Part shown: one piece after another, positions 12,073-22,981 of the stretch | Layout of the letters: every line of letters starts with the position of its first letter | How positions within the stretch are numbered: position 1 is the first letter of the stretch | From: Tillus elongatus | Lineage: Eukaryota; Arthropoda; Insecta; Coleoptera; Cleridae | Reading direction: 5' to 3' | Assembly (NCBI GenBank): GCA_964006375.1 | Contig: OZ023268.1 | Location: forward strand, 80,791,335-80,855,334 | Length of the DNA: 64,000 nt | Position numbers and translations under genes: made by a program | The notes under the pieces: generated by a model | What the model saw: the letters and a program-made list of their open reading frames with translations, nothing else | What the model was told of the DNA's origin: nothing | Databases searched by the model: none

Positions 12073-12472
12073 GAGGGGAGTATGTGGCGGTGGCTCCGAC
12101 CGCAGTGTTTCCGACCGCAGTGTTTCCGCCAACACTACTCTGTGTTTCTGTGTTAATACTCTTGACAGTTAAAAGTTACGTTATGCGACAGAGTTACGTT
12201 ATGCGACAGCCAGCTGTCAAGAACTACGGCAACTATAAGAGACACTGGGCGATCTCCCTCTCTCTCTCTCTTCTCTACCAACCGCTACAGTGAACACACG
12301 ACCTCCACGCTCGGTCGGTTATCTGCTATGTACTCGTGTACTGTTGTCATTGTTATTATATCATAAAGTTTATTATAGTTAGATGTATCATAAAGTTTAA
12401 CCAAGTGAAGTAATAAAGTTATATTAAATGTTTACGTATGGATTTAATATCAACAAGTGCAATTAACATCCA
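12073..12472 (+). repeat. Polypurine tract and 3' LTR of Gypsy-A1
   Basis: GAGAGGGGAG precedes the LTR start TGTGGCGG at 12084. The 3' LTR is about 34 bp longer than the 5' LTR because of two short tandem duplications, one of CCGACCGCAGTGTTT and one of GTTATGCGACAG. It ends AACATCCA at 12472. Confidence 0.92.
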
Positions 12473-12528
12473 TAGTCTCTAATTGTTTCATGTTCATTTG
12501 TAGCGATTTTTTTTTGTTCGAGGTTATG

Positions 12529-12567
12529 CATGGTCCACAGTGAAACAGTTATGTTACACTGTGGACC
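12529..12567. repeat. Perfect 12-bp-arm hairpin before pogo fragment
   Basis: TGGTCCACAGTG and CACTGTGGACCA flank a 14-nt loop. It lies about 75 bp upstream of the pogo-like start codon, so it may be the subterminal region of that transposon. The core GTTCCACAGTGAAAC recurs near 26408, and a related block occurs near 6980. Confidence 0.7.
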
Positions 12568-12640
12568 AGCATGTTTTAGTCTGCCCATATGTGTTTCACT
12601 GTGCCTCATGCATTTTCTTACATCTATTTCGTTGCTGCAA

Positions 12641-13260
12641 ATGGCAAGAAGTCGTTCACGAAAGACTGCTATTGGTATAACCCTCGCAGATGTGATGCAA
12701 AACGCTATAAACCTGTATAATAGTGGCATATCCTTAAGAATTGTTTCTGAACGTACAGGTGTTTCTTTTGCTTAACTTTTCCGTTATGCAAAAAAAAGAT
12801 AACCCTCTTGAACAAATAAGGCTTACACCAACATACAACTCCACACAAATTTTTGATAATGACCAAGAGAAAGAATTAGTAAAATATATTCTCACTATGT
12901 CAAGAATTGGTTATGGATTGGCAGTAACGGAATGCAGGAAATTGGCGTACGAAATCAAATTATCAAATACAAATTCCCTAAAATTGGATAAAAAATAAAT
13001 TGTCAGGTTTCTAGTGGTTTCGGGGTTTTAAGAAAGACCATTCTCATATTAGTATTCGTTCTCCTGAGGCATGCAGCTCATCAAGAATGACATCATTAAT
13101 CCACATAATGTATCGACATTCTTTACCAAATTGGAGACGGTTTATTCCCGAAGTGAAAACTTTTTGATGGTTCAAGAGTTTTCAATTTAGACGAAACATC
13201 AACGACAACTGTCCAGAATCCAAAAAAAAAAAAATTATCGCAGAAAAATAAAAATAATAT
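12641..13260 (+). pseudogene. pogo/Tigger-like transposase, N-terminal half
   Basis: It opens with MARSRSRKTAIGIT and a helix-turn-helix region. After a frame change it reads EKELVKYILTMSRIGYGL followed by RKLAYEI, the conserved block between the DNA-binding and catalytic domains of pogo-type transposases. Further pieces (NPHNVSTFFT, SRSENFL) run up to the first catalytic Asp region before the sequence breaks in an A-rich run near 13250. Stops and frameshifts make it a pseudogene. Its last 120 bp are also present at the start of the C-terminal fragment at 22982, so the two are pieces of separate copies of one family. Confidence 0.85.
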
Positions 13261-13324
13261 GTTGATAATAATGGGTGACTCTGGAAGAACGTACACATTA
13301 TAATTGGCGCCACGTCTTTGATTT

Positions 13325-13452
13325 AGTGAATTTTCTTTAAAAAATTCACTAATGAGGAGATCCCGACTTTTGAATTTTGAAAAAATTTCTTCAAATGACC
13401 GCTAATTAGGCCCCCCAGAACACATATCCGGGGTCAGTTTCAATTTTTATAT

Positions 13453-13519
<67 letters not shown>
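13325..13519 (+). mobile_element. HX element, left part with (TA)n
   Basis: It has the family's left-end hairpin (AGTGAATTTT...AAAATTCACT), the block containing CACATATCCGGGGTCAG and then (TA)n at 13455-13518. The right half is missing and is replaced by the GC-rich palindrome that follows. Confidence 0.85.
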
Positions 13520-13520
<1 letters not shown>

Positions 13521-13645
13521 CGGGATGTATGGCGCCCGTACAAAAGCGTATACGCAACGGTATCTTCTACGCCCGAGGGCGCAGAAGATCCCGTTATATA
13601 AAATATTTTATATAACAGGATCTTCTGCGCCCGTTAATCTCGATA
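13520..13645. repeat. GC-rich triple inverted repeat
   Basis: Three alternating copies of one word, CTTCTACGCCC, GGGCGCAGAAG and CTTCTGCGCCC, form two overlapping palindromes. The larger has about 28-bp arms around 13598, centred on the TA-rich word ATAAAATATTTTAT. It abuts a (TA)n array. The lead-in AACGGGAT...GGCGCC resembles the GC-rich block at 20260-20336, which also abuts a (TA)n array. Confidence 0.85.
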
Positions 13646-14125
13646 ATGCGTAATGACTTCATTTAACAGAAAAAATGGGAAGATTTATAACTCCACCTTT
13701 GTTTTGTAAAATTTTGTGATTGAATGGTGCAGGTTTAAATTTAAATATATGATAAAATAGATTAAGAGAGCGTTCTCTTTAAATATGAATCTTTGTCGCA
13801 ATATATAACTTTATTTTATAAAAGGGTTTAACTTAAGCTGTGAGTGAGTTATTCACATGAGTTTAACAGAAGCATGTTAATATAAGCACAACAATAAATC
13901 TGTGTAGGTACTGCATACAGTATAATTTTGGTCATTAGTAAATTAATATGAGTATGAAATGTCAAATACAAAAAAAAGCCTCTGCTGTTACGAAAAAAAA
14001 TTCAGCCTCACTATTGTTTGCTGTGTCCAAAACAGGTCGCCTCTGAATAGTCCATACAAGCGTAAATCATGAAAACAAGCCTGATGATAGGCCAAAAGCC
14101 GTGAAGTTTTGTGGCTAGTGTTAAT
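13646..14125. other. Unassigned AT-rich DNA
   Basis: No coding or repeat structure is recognised. The part below 14125 may be the rest of the 3' LTR of the minus-strand gypsy remnant described next. Confidence 0.4.
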
Positions 14126-14947
14126 AATCGTAAAAGTAATATGCCCTATAGTATTCATAAACTAAGATCTCATTGAGACGGATGTGACACTGCCCCCTTC
14201 TTACATTCGACCATCCAGGTTGAATTCTAATATTTCTTGAATCGCGTAGGCCTGTGCATAAGGACAACATTCATCTGGCACTTTGGGCTACTTTGAATGC
14301 GATAGACAACGGCATTGATCTGTTTGACTAACTTGTACGAACCTTCCTCTAATTTATGTAGTTTCGGTGTCCGTTCCCTGCGTCATACTGGATTTTGAAA
14401 CCATACCCGTTCTCCTTCTTTAAAATCAGTCGAATTAGCTTATAGGAGCTCTCTTTAAGCGACGCTGTTACGTTGTACCTGGTTCTTCCGCCCAATTGCT
14501 CTTCACCTGGTGTTTCTGCTTAAACAATAATCTCTGCATGACCTATTTTTCTCGCCGACAGCTCTATATAACAAATGTGTTCATTGAACTTTTTATGTGT
14601 TAGCTTCACACCTCCATGGCCCATACAAGCTTCGTCTTGTATTTCTCCCATAAGTTATTTTATAGTTGCTTCTGGCTGAATGTCTGGATCGTGTTTTCCT
14701 CTCTTAGCTTTCTTCACTGTAATAACACTTTCAGTGCAGGCGTTAATGGTGCTATTTTCTTTCACTGTGATGTTCTACACTACCAAGTTGCTGCCAGGCG
14801 ACATTACTATTCGACTAGACTACTAGACTAGATGGATTATGGAGCATTCGCTGTTACAAACACACTCTGCAACCTGCCTGTAACCATAAAAGTAATATGC
14901 TCCATAGAGTTCATAAACTTAATTCTCATAGAGGGGGGATGTGAAAA
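14126..14947 (-). mobile_element. Gypsy remnant E with integrase C-terminus
   Basis: Read on the minus strand, 14200-14470 encodes an integrase C-terminal GPY/F-like domain: KEGERVWFQNPV, RRERTPKLHKLEEGSYKLV and VVYRIQSSPK, with one internal stop. A purine tract (AAGAAGGGGGCAG) then precedes TGTCACATCC, the likely 3' LTR start at 14189. A related direct repeat starts at about 14947 (CACATCC...GAGAATTAAGTTTATGAA) and may be the 5' LTR. With only about 0.4 kb of internal sequence, this would be an internally deleted element. LTR ends are uncertain. Confidence 0.65.
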
Positions 14948-16029
14948 TATATTAAATAACCATCTGCCTCAGCAGCTCAGCAAGGTTGTATGTAGGGTTA
15001 CGTATTCTCAAGGTGTATAATTTTGTCTGCAACATTTCTTAAAAATATCCCAAATTTATCTGATAACCGCCAATGTGTGTTCTTTTATTTCGCTCTTCTC
15101 TGGCGTCTTTATTGTTAAATCTCAAACAGTTGATCAAAAACTCAAATCCATTTTTGGACATAGTTTTTATGAAAATGAGCGGTCCAAATATGAGCCTTTT
15201 CATAAGATTACTTAGATATAGTAATCCGGATAATACACACGTTTCAACATTATTTGTTGCACCAGTATAATATTGCTTAGCTTTGTAACGAATCTTCCTA
15301 CTTTTAATTTCAGAATTGGTATATAACTATATTACAATTATATCCAAAATATTTGTGGTAAATTTATCTTTTTTACGTCCGTTAAATTTCGTGCAGCACC
15401 TTTTAGCTTAGGCAAATGAAGTACTAAATATATCTTTACAGTTCTTGTGCTTCTGGGGTGGAACTTATGCAGATATCATTTATGGTCAATTTTTTGGAAT
15501 ATACTGTTCTTTTACATACTGGGCGGTTTATAGATGGCACAGCTCAGCCAAATATACATTTACTGATTCTGGAGCAACTGCATCCAATTCGTCTTCTTCT
15601 ATGCTTTCGTTTTCATCAACGACTCCATTCTCGCTGCCCTCGCTTTCCACAATATCGTCATCGTCATCATCAATTTCGTCTATAGATACTTACATATAAA
15701 ATCACTTTTAAAGAACAATGTAGCGTCGTCTAGTATTTTTGGGCTAGGATGGTTGCAATATAGTCACCGTTCACCAAACTACTTCTCAACACAAATGCGG
15801 AAGGTACGGAGAAGTTCGACAACCTGCATATTATTTTTCAGTATATACCAACTGAAAATTAGCATCAACCGAGGTTGTGGCATTTTCTTTGAGCAAGTTG
15901 AATGTCTGTACATTCCGACCCTTCAAAGGGCGCGTTTATTCATCGGTCCCGTGTACCATGGGATGTTGGGCAACTTAAAGAGCTATGGCTTCCTTACTCA
16001 AAGGAGGAGATTCGGCAAATTTTTAGGAA
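14948..16029. other. Largely unassigned; acidic minus-strand frame at 15540-15680
   Basis: No clear gene was found. On the minus strand, 15680 to 15540 encodes a very acidic stretch (IDEIDDDDDDIVESEGSE and SIEEDELDAV) preceded by a possible splice acceptor (TATCTATAG) and ended by a stop. It could be an exon of a host or transposon protein, or chance GAn/GATn-type simple sequence. No second exon is visible. Confidence 0.35.
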
Positions 16030-17255
16030 TATTGTGTATAAACTTCCTAACGGGTGGCAAACATTTATGTTACAACAGTTATATAGACCATGTCATTGTC
16101 TATACGGGCACAAATTTTCAGACGGACAACTTTTATTAGCTTTTTTTATTATTATTGTATATTGGCTGTACCGATGATCTCAAAGGATATAAGGCTGCAG
16201 TTGCATTTTTTTCTGGACTTCTTACGGGGTAACAAACATTTCTGTTTCGATACTAATAAAGAACATGTCATTGTTTATAAATGTGCAAAATTCCAGAGGC
16301 GAACAACTTTTATTAACCATTCTTTTATTATTGTAAATTGGCGGTAGCGATGGTCTAGGAGAATATTAACCTATAGTTAATTTTTTTTGGACTTCCTACG
16401 GAGTGACAAATATTTCTGTTACATCATTATTATATACCATATCTTTCTTTATAAGCGTACCGACAAAATGTATTTACATTTTTTTTTAATATTGTAATTT
16501 AGCTGTACCGATAGTCTTATAGAATATGACTTAACAATCAAAATGTTTTTCGGGACATCTACTAGGTGACAACGATTTCTGTTACAACAGCATTATAGAT
16601 CATATCTTTGTTTATAAGCGTAGAATTTTTTAGGGACAGACAACTTGTATTGACTAGCTTTTTATTATTGTAACTTGGCTGCACTAATGGTCTCGAAGAA
16701 TATTACCTCACAGTCAAAAATTTTTCTGGACGTTGTACGAGGTGACAAACATTTCTGTCACACGGATATTACATTCAATATGTTTGTTTATAAGGGTATA
16801 AATTAGCAGGGACGGACAGCTTTTATTAACTGTTTTTTATTGTTGTAAATTGGCTGTCTCGAAGATATTACCTTACAGCTAAAAACAGTTTCTGGGCTTT
16901 CTGCGAGGTGACAAACATTTCTGTTATATTGGTAATAAAGTGCATATGTTTGTTTATAAGCTTACAATTTTCCAGAGAGAGACAAATTGTGTTAACAAAT
17001 TTTTTATTATTGTACGTTGGCTGTGCCGATGGTCTTAAGGAATATGACCTTACAGTTATTTTTTAATGCACTTTCTACGGGTTGACATAACAGTATTATA
17101 GACGTTATTACTGTTTATAAGTGTACTTTTTTTTTAAATTATTTTAAATTTCCTATATCAAAGTATATGATGGCCTTGCAATATGATTTTGTTGGACATT
17201 CTCCAAGGTGATAAACACTTCTGTTACAATAGTATTATAGACCATGTAGGCAAGT
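16030..17255. repeat. Decayed tandem satellite, ~174-bp period
   Basis: A block of the form CTTCCTACGGGGTGACAAAC (with variants) recurs at about 16043, 16218, 16392, 16557, 16731, 16896, 17071 and 17197. Intervals are 175, 174, 165, 174, 165, 175 and a final truncated 126. Each unit also contains ATTTCTGTTAC, GTTTATAAG, GACAACTTTTATTAAC-like and TGGCTGTACCGATGGTCT-like segments in the same order. Units differ by many substitutions and indels, so the array is old. Short frames across it are not genes. Confidence 0.9.
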
Positions 17256-18387
17256 CTTGTGAACGGAAGGAATTTTACAATCAGTTCCACCCAGGATATA
17301 CCCTAGTTTAAAAACCAAGTATTAGATAGACTGGTAATTATAAATAAATAGCATAGGCTCTGTGGTGTGGCTACCTATTTAATGGATGGGCGTGACCGGT
17401 AGTAGTAGTAGTAGTAGTGGCTGTAAATATCTGTAGATTGTGATTTATACATGCATTAGTACATTCCTACTTATTTCAAATGAATTTAAAAGGTGTGGCG
17501 AGTTAGGGGATATGGATCTGCTGATGGGTTGTACAAATATGAGGGTTTAGATTCAAATATTTGTGGAAAATTTTGTGTGGATTCTGTGCGTTTCATGTTA
17601 TTTTAACTTGTCACACTTGCCGGAAAATATTCACATATATTTGATTGTAAATAACGAATCCTTATGGTGTTGTTTCTAATTTCATTTTATAGTACCTAAA
17701 AAAATTTGAAATTTTGTACATATTTTGAGTTATCATTCTGTCTAACGGTGCGTTTCCTTATTTATCCAAGGTCAACCTATCTGTATGAATTACATAAAGT
17801 CGTCTAGATAGACCCCTACGTGACAACAATAATGCACACCCTTTGCTACAAAAGAACAGGGTCTCTTTATAATTCACTCAGAATTTGCTAACGGTATTTC
17901 TGAGACTGCTTTATAGCTCCGGTCATAAAATTCCAAATTTTATAATAGGTACCAGTAATAATCTAGAAATAAAATAAATTTTTATACTTATTTACAATGA
18001 CCCTATATTTTACTGTAATAATAAGTAATGAAGTGAGATTGATTCCCCAATTTTAATTTTTGTGTGTAAATCTAAGGAAAGAATAACTTTTTGACATACA
18101 ATTACCACTAATACATCAATAGTCAATTATTTTAAATGGTTTCAACTACATTCTAAATTACTTACTTTCTTTACAAATAAGCATTAAAAACTTTTTTTTT
18201 AATATTCATAATATACCTAATAGTCATATTGATCGAGGATACTTTTAAAATACAACATTTTACGAATAACTCCTACTATTTTAAGGCATTTAATCTGCTT
18301 AACTGACATATGGTTTTGACCATTTAAGTTTTCACAACAGTTAAACCATTTGCTAAAACATTACATTACATATTTATGTAATATATA
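17256..18387. other. Unassigned DNA with (AGT)n
   Basis: Apart from a short (AGT)n run at about 17399-17418, no coding, RNA or mobile structure is recognised. Confidence 0.45.
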
Positions 18388-18573
18388 CTTGGAGAACCTT
18401 AATCAACACAACACATCTTTTTAAAGATCTGACGATCGTTTCACTAACAAAGTTATCGTCATCAGAGGATGAAAAATTCAAACATAATTTAGTTAATGAA
18501 ATGATCGTCAGGTTTTTAAAAAGATGTTGTGGTGATTTGGGTTTCCCACGTGTACTTATCAGTGCTCATCATA
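18388..18573. repeat. Inverted pair of Penelope-type terminal repeats
   Basis: The left arm, read on the minus strand from about 18475 to 18388, and the right arm on the plus strand (about 18492-18573) carry the same sequence: GAAA-GATCGTCAGG, then TTTAAAAAGATG, then GTGTACTTA or its variants. They face away from a short central segment. The right arm resembles 19929-20003 in the Penelope-like element downstream. Confidence 0.75.
18431..18465 (-). ncRNA. Hammerhead-ribozyme-like core 1
   Basis: On the minus strand: CTGATGA (18465-18459), a 16-nt stem-II segment CGATAACTTTGTTAGT, GAA, the 8-nt palindrome ACGATCGT as a tiny helix III, then C. This gives the GUC cleavage-site context. The 5' flank ...CCT and 3' flank AGA/AGG... 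can start helix I. Core order and conserved residues match a type I hammerhead. The extra base between CTGATGA and the stem, also seen in the other three cores, is a departure from the textbook core. Confidence 0.6.
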
Positions 18574-18879
18574 GATTCCAATCTTCACTTAGTGACATAT
18601 TTATGTAGTTAGTTGGAAATACCTTTGTTTTACTTTTTAGTAAAGTAATTCAAAATGTTTGCTTTCTTTCCATATAACATATATCCATATATCAAGAAGG
18701 CATACAAATTCAAGTTAAAAAGTTAAGTTCTGGTTTCACAGCAGTTTCTCATCACAACTTAAAAGCATGGCGCCTTGTTGTCGCGACCATGACTTTTTAT
18801 TTCTTATCAATTGGGCCAGGTTTTCCAAAAAGTTTACTTTTAGTCTGCTTCTTTCTTTTTATTTAAATATGTATTCTCC

Positions 18880-19065
18880 TCTTCTACCTTTTCATTTGTC
18901 TTCATAGTGGTGTACTTTGCCTTAGTAATTTTTTCCAAGTCCACCTTTTAACCGCTTTTATTCTCTTCGTATCCTGCTTCTTCAAAGCCCAACTTTCAGT
19001 CCCATACATTACAATACTACATACGTATGACTTCATACACCTCTGCTTCAGGTATTTCACAGGTA
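18880..19065 (-). pseudogene. RTE/L1-like RT C-terminal scrap
   Basis: Minus-strand translation gives SIVMYGTESWALKKQDTKRI and then KRWTWKKLLR. This matches the L-Y-G-x-E-T-W-x-L-x-K block that follows the RT domain in RTE-like and related LINEs. The frame ends after about 60 codons, and upstream RT motifs are absent. Confidence 0.7.
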
Positions 19066-19074
19066 AATAAAGGT

Positions 19075-19190
19075 TTTATTTCCTGACAAGGCACGGCAAC
19101 ACTGCGTTGAACAAATTGGTGCGATCATCAAAGTTAAGCAACCAAGGACGCTTGAATTGGCCATTTGGGAATACAATCACAAAGCACCGA
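19075..19190 (+). pseudogene. 5S rRNA-like pseudogene or 5S-derived SINE head
   Basis: The segment contains GCGATCATCAAAGTTAAGCA, close to the universal 5S internal promoter region (5S form CCGATCACCGAAATTAAGCA), preceded by a CTGCGTTGAA-like stretch. It is followed about 30 bp later by CCATTTGGGAATAC, matching the 5S C-box side (CGCTTGGGAACAC). The middle is shorter than in true 5S and many bases differ, so it is not a working 5S gene. It may be a pseudogene or the head of a SINE3-type element. Confidence 0.55.
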
Positions 19191-19454
19191 GTATATTTGC
19201 CGATAAAGTTTCCTTCGGTAAACAGCGACGCTTAGGTTGAGTTGCACCATTTTCCTTATACTTCAAGACAAACTTTATTTAACTATGAAGTATGATATTG
19301 AGAGGTTTTGATGTTTAGAACGTATTTCTTCTTGGTCCTGTATGTTTATGATTTTAATATAGTTTTTGATCACTGCACTGACACAATGTTTCTCTCCTCA
19401 ATTATTTAACGGCAACAATTAACTTTCCTTTTAATATTTTTTAATATTTTGTAA

Positions 19455-19720
19455 AAGCAAAGAAAACAGTATATTACGTCACAGGAATTTTAAAGCATAC
19501 AGTTAAAGCAAAAACCAGATTTAAAGAAGCTTTGGCACAGCTGAGATACGGTAGTATTGACGAATCATGCGTACCACAACATATTTGGGACAATAATCAA
19601 AAACCGGTGATGCTAGATGCCTACGAAAGTATTTATATCACTAAGTCCGTAAAAAGTAAAAGTTCTTTAAACCAAGCCCCGCTACTGATTAATAGCCCAC
19701 TCTTTGGACTGGCTATTTGA
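19455..19720 (+). pseudogene. Penelope-like element, end of GIY-YIG-domain ORF
   Basis: The frame reads KAKTRFKEALAQLRYGSID followed by SCVPQHIWDNNQKPVML, a Glu-containing helix (DAYESIYITK) and ends NSPLFGLAI before a stop at 19720. The RFKEHL-x-x-I-x-x-G-x-x-D, then A-x-H, then E-x-x-x-I-x-K spacing is that of the second half of the GIY-YIG endonuclease of Penelope-like elements. The GIY and YIG motifs and the RT are not present in this window, so it is 5' truncated. A hammerhead-like core sits about 185 bp downstream on the same strand, as expected for this class. Confidence 0.7.
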
Positions 19721-19850
19721 TGTAAAAGTATTCCGAACTCCGTAGGTAAAGACGTAACGGGATTTTAAAAAGGACGTCCGGCAATTAAAATCGAAACGCA
19801 GAAAATTTGTCTATGATCTTCCCTCTCAGTTTCGTTTTTTTTTTTACCCA

Positions 19851-20054
19851 ACACGTAGTATAAATGTGATGTATAGTAGTTAATAAATTAAGAATTTTTC
19901 ATCATCTGATGACGCTAACTTTGTTGGTGAAACGATCGTCTGGTCTTTAAAAATATGATTTGTGGTGATTTCGGTTTTACAAGTGTACTTATCAGTGCTC
20001 ACCACACGTAGTATAAATGTGACGTTCAGTAGCTTATAAATTTATAATTTTTTT
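19851..20054 (+). repeat. Partial tandem pseudo-LTR of Penelope-like element, ~153-bp period
   Basis: ACACGTAGTATAAATGTGA begins at 19851 and again at 20004. The first unit is complete and contains the hammerhead-like core. The second is cut off near 20054 by a T run. Partial head-to-tail repeats carrying hammerhead motifs are typical of Penelope-like elements and retrozymes. Confidence 0.75.
19906..19940 (+). ncRNA. Hammerhead-ribozyme-like core 2
   Basis: CTGATGA (19906-19912), one extra C, a 6-bp stem II (GCTAAC with GTTGGT, TTT loop), GAA (19929-19931), palindrome ACGATCGT (19932-19939), then C at 19940. Predicted cleavage follows position 19940. It lies downstream of the Penelope-like ORF in sense orientation. 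Confidence 0.65.
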
Positions 20055-20084
20055 GACACACGAACTTACACCCACACCTACGCG

Positions 20085-21235
<1,151 letters not shown>

Positions 21236-21299
21236 ACGCTTTATGTTATTGCATTTTTGCATTTTCCATCGAAATATAATGCATGTTTGTAAGAAAAGA

Positions 21300-21520
21300 A
21301 ATTCTGGATGCAGCAAGTGCGTTATGGTAGCGAATTTTGATCAAATGCTTCATATTTGAATAGCCCAATTTGCTATTAACCTATAAGGTTGACCAAGAAA
21401 CGAGTTTTTGTGGGAACACTTTGAGTTTACTTTTGGAAACTTTTGTACATTTTCACACAATACAGTTATTTTTATGAAACATGGCACATTGTTTTTACTA
21501 TATAGGTTATATTTTCTCTC
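21300..21520 (-). mobile_element. HX right-end fragment, reversed
   Basis: It starts with the family right terminus in reverse orientation (GATGCAGCAAGTGCGTTATGG) and runs inward through CAATTTGCTATTAACC-like sequence to TACTATATAGG, where it is lost. It is truncated. Confidence 0.75.
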
Positions 21521-21596
21521 CCTCAGGGCTCGTCCGCGGCCTCGCCGCCCCGATAGCACTGCAACCTTTGGTTTATTGTGCATGTCCTTAGCCTTT

Positions 21597-22440
21597 TTAC
21601 TCCACCCACTCCAAAATCACCGTGTCTTGAACTAGTCTGCACAGCTATTGGTAGGGTGAAGTTTTATAATGCTCTGTATCCGGTCTAGACGGATCGTAGA
21701 TCAGTTGTCTTCTGCGGTCCAGAGCTTTACACTCGCATAAGATGTGCTGGGCTGATTCCTCCCCCTCGCCGCAAAGTCTGCATGCGAGGTCCACCTCGAA
21801 CCGCCCCTATTTATGCAGGTGTTTCTTGACTGCCATGTGTCCCGTCAAGAGACCTGTTATGTTTCTGAGCTGTCCTCTGCTAAGATTTAGCAGCTCCACA
21901 GCTTTCTTTAAACGGGGTTCGTCAATTATTGACTTCCCATGTCTGAGCCCTGGACAGTCTGCCCAGTACACCTTGTGTTGGTTTCTGACCCAGAACTTAA
22001 TGGCTCTCCTGGTAGTGTTCTGTGTCACGCCCAGAGCCGGTTCTGGCCCCATAAATTGTTCTGCTGACCCTCTCTTAGTGAGAATGTCAGCTTCTTCATT
22101 GCCTTTGGCCCCTGAGTGGCCCGGCATCCAGATGAGGGTCACCTCATTCTGCCCAGCCAAGTCGCTCGTCTCATCTCGGCACTTACTCACCAGCCAGGAA
22201 TTTACCCGTTGGCTACTTAGAGCCTTAAGGGCTGTCTGGGGATATGAGGATCCGCTTGTTGGTGTAGCCCCTCCTCTTATTCTCCCGCACACAGTGCAGG
22301 ATGGCGTACATTTCGGGCTGAAAGACCGTTGCATGGACTCCGAGGGAAATACTATGACTTACTGTCGGTCCTTCCGAATAAACACCTGTACCCAGGGGGC
22401 CACATCTGCTGCTGAGCTTTGGCAATCAAAACATTATGAC
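21597..22440 (-). pseudogene. LINE RNase H and C-terminal fragment (same family as 3186-3937)
   Basis: The minus strand encodes EMYAILHCVRENKRRGYTNK, TLIWMPGHSGAKGNEEAD and GPEPALGVTQNTTRRAIKFW, then LLTGHMAVKKHLHK. After a stop it reads CRLCGEGEESAQHILCECKA and a C-terminus ending VILEWVE near 21605. Motif order matches the plus-strand copy at 3186. Frameshifts (near 22230 and 22330) and stops make it non-functional. More of the N-terminal RNase H side survives than in the first copy. Confidence 0.88.
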
Positions 22441-22464
22441 ATTTCGATGGTAGTGTTCACCGTT

Positions 22465-22880
22465 AGAAAAATGGATCGCTATACGATACAACAACGCATT
22501 CTCATTGTTCAACATGAAAGATGGTGAAAATTTGACTGCCCCGATTTGCAAATTGCGTCCAATTTTTGGTAGGCAAAATATCACAAGGGCATTAACTGTG
22601 AGGAGAATAATCGAAAAATTTAAAAAGATTGGGTCGATTGTTAAAGTCAAACTATCGACAAGTGTTTGTAAGGACCTTTTAAGAGAAAACGCCACGGGTG
22701 GTCGCGATAATGTGGCCGCAAGTCCGGGAATACTCATTCCGCATCGTGCTTAAAAATGCAATATTTCAGGAAGCACATGCTATTCTCACGAAAGATTTGC
22801 ATGAATTGAAGACGATTTCAACTTAGATGTGAATAGTAGGCAGATTGAGGCTCTGAGATCGAACTACGAGACCTAACCTA
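22465..22880 (+). pseudogene. Mariner-like HTH (DUF4817-type) fragment
   Basis: It begins MDRYTIQQRILIV, then in a shifted frame reads LRPIFGRQNITRALTVRRII followed by KFKKIGSIVKVKLS, and NVAASPGI further on. This is the helix-turn-helix N-terminus found on many insect mariner-type transposase genes (family pattern LRPxFGRxNxPTxxTVRxxIxKFxxTGSV). The catalytic domain is missing, and frameshifts near 22510 and 22700 disrupt it. Confidence 0.8.
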
Positions 22881-22981
22881 CCCTTATCCATTGCTTTAAA
22901 GAGTAAGCGGACTGTGGCCTTAGAGCTTTTCTTCTCTTTATTAACTTAGTGAAAACGACAACAACAAAGGAACTAAAACGT

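Larger units (their letters stand above)
7660..12472 (+). mobile_element. Gypsy-A copy 1 (A1), Ty3/gypsy LTR retrotransposon
   Basis: This is a nearly full-length element with two LTRs (355 and 389 bp), a primer-binding site, gag and pol (protease, RT, RNase H, integrase) and a purine tract before the 3' LTR. It is about 4.8 kb. Coding defects in gag and pol make it non-autonomous. It belongs to the same family as A2 at 53943-58654, with which it aligns throughout. No target-site duplication is visible: the left flank is a GT/TA microsatellite and the right flank starts TAGTCTC. Confidence 0.97.

Noticed and set aside
16030..17255. Regularly spaced repeats that could suggest a CRISPR array
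   Set aside because: The repeat unit itself is about 174 bp with no short conserved repeat and unique spacer pattern, and the sequence is eukaryotic; it is a satellite.
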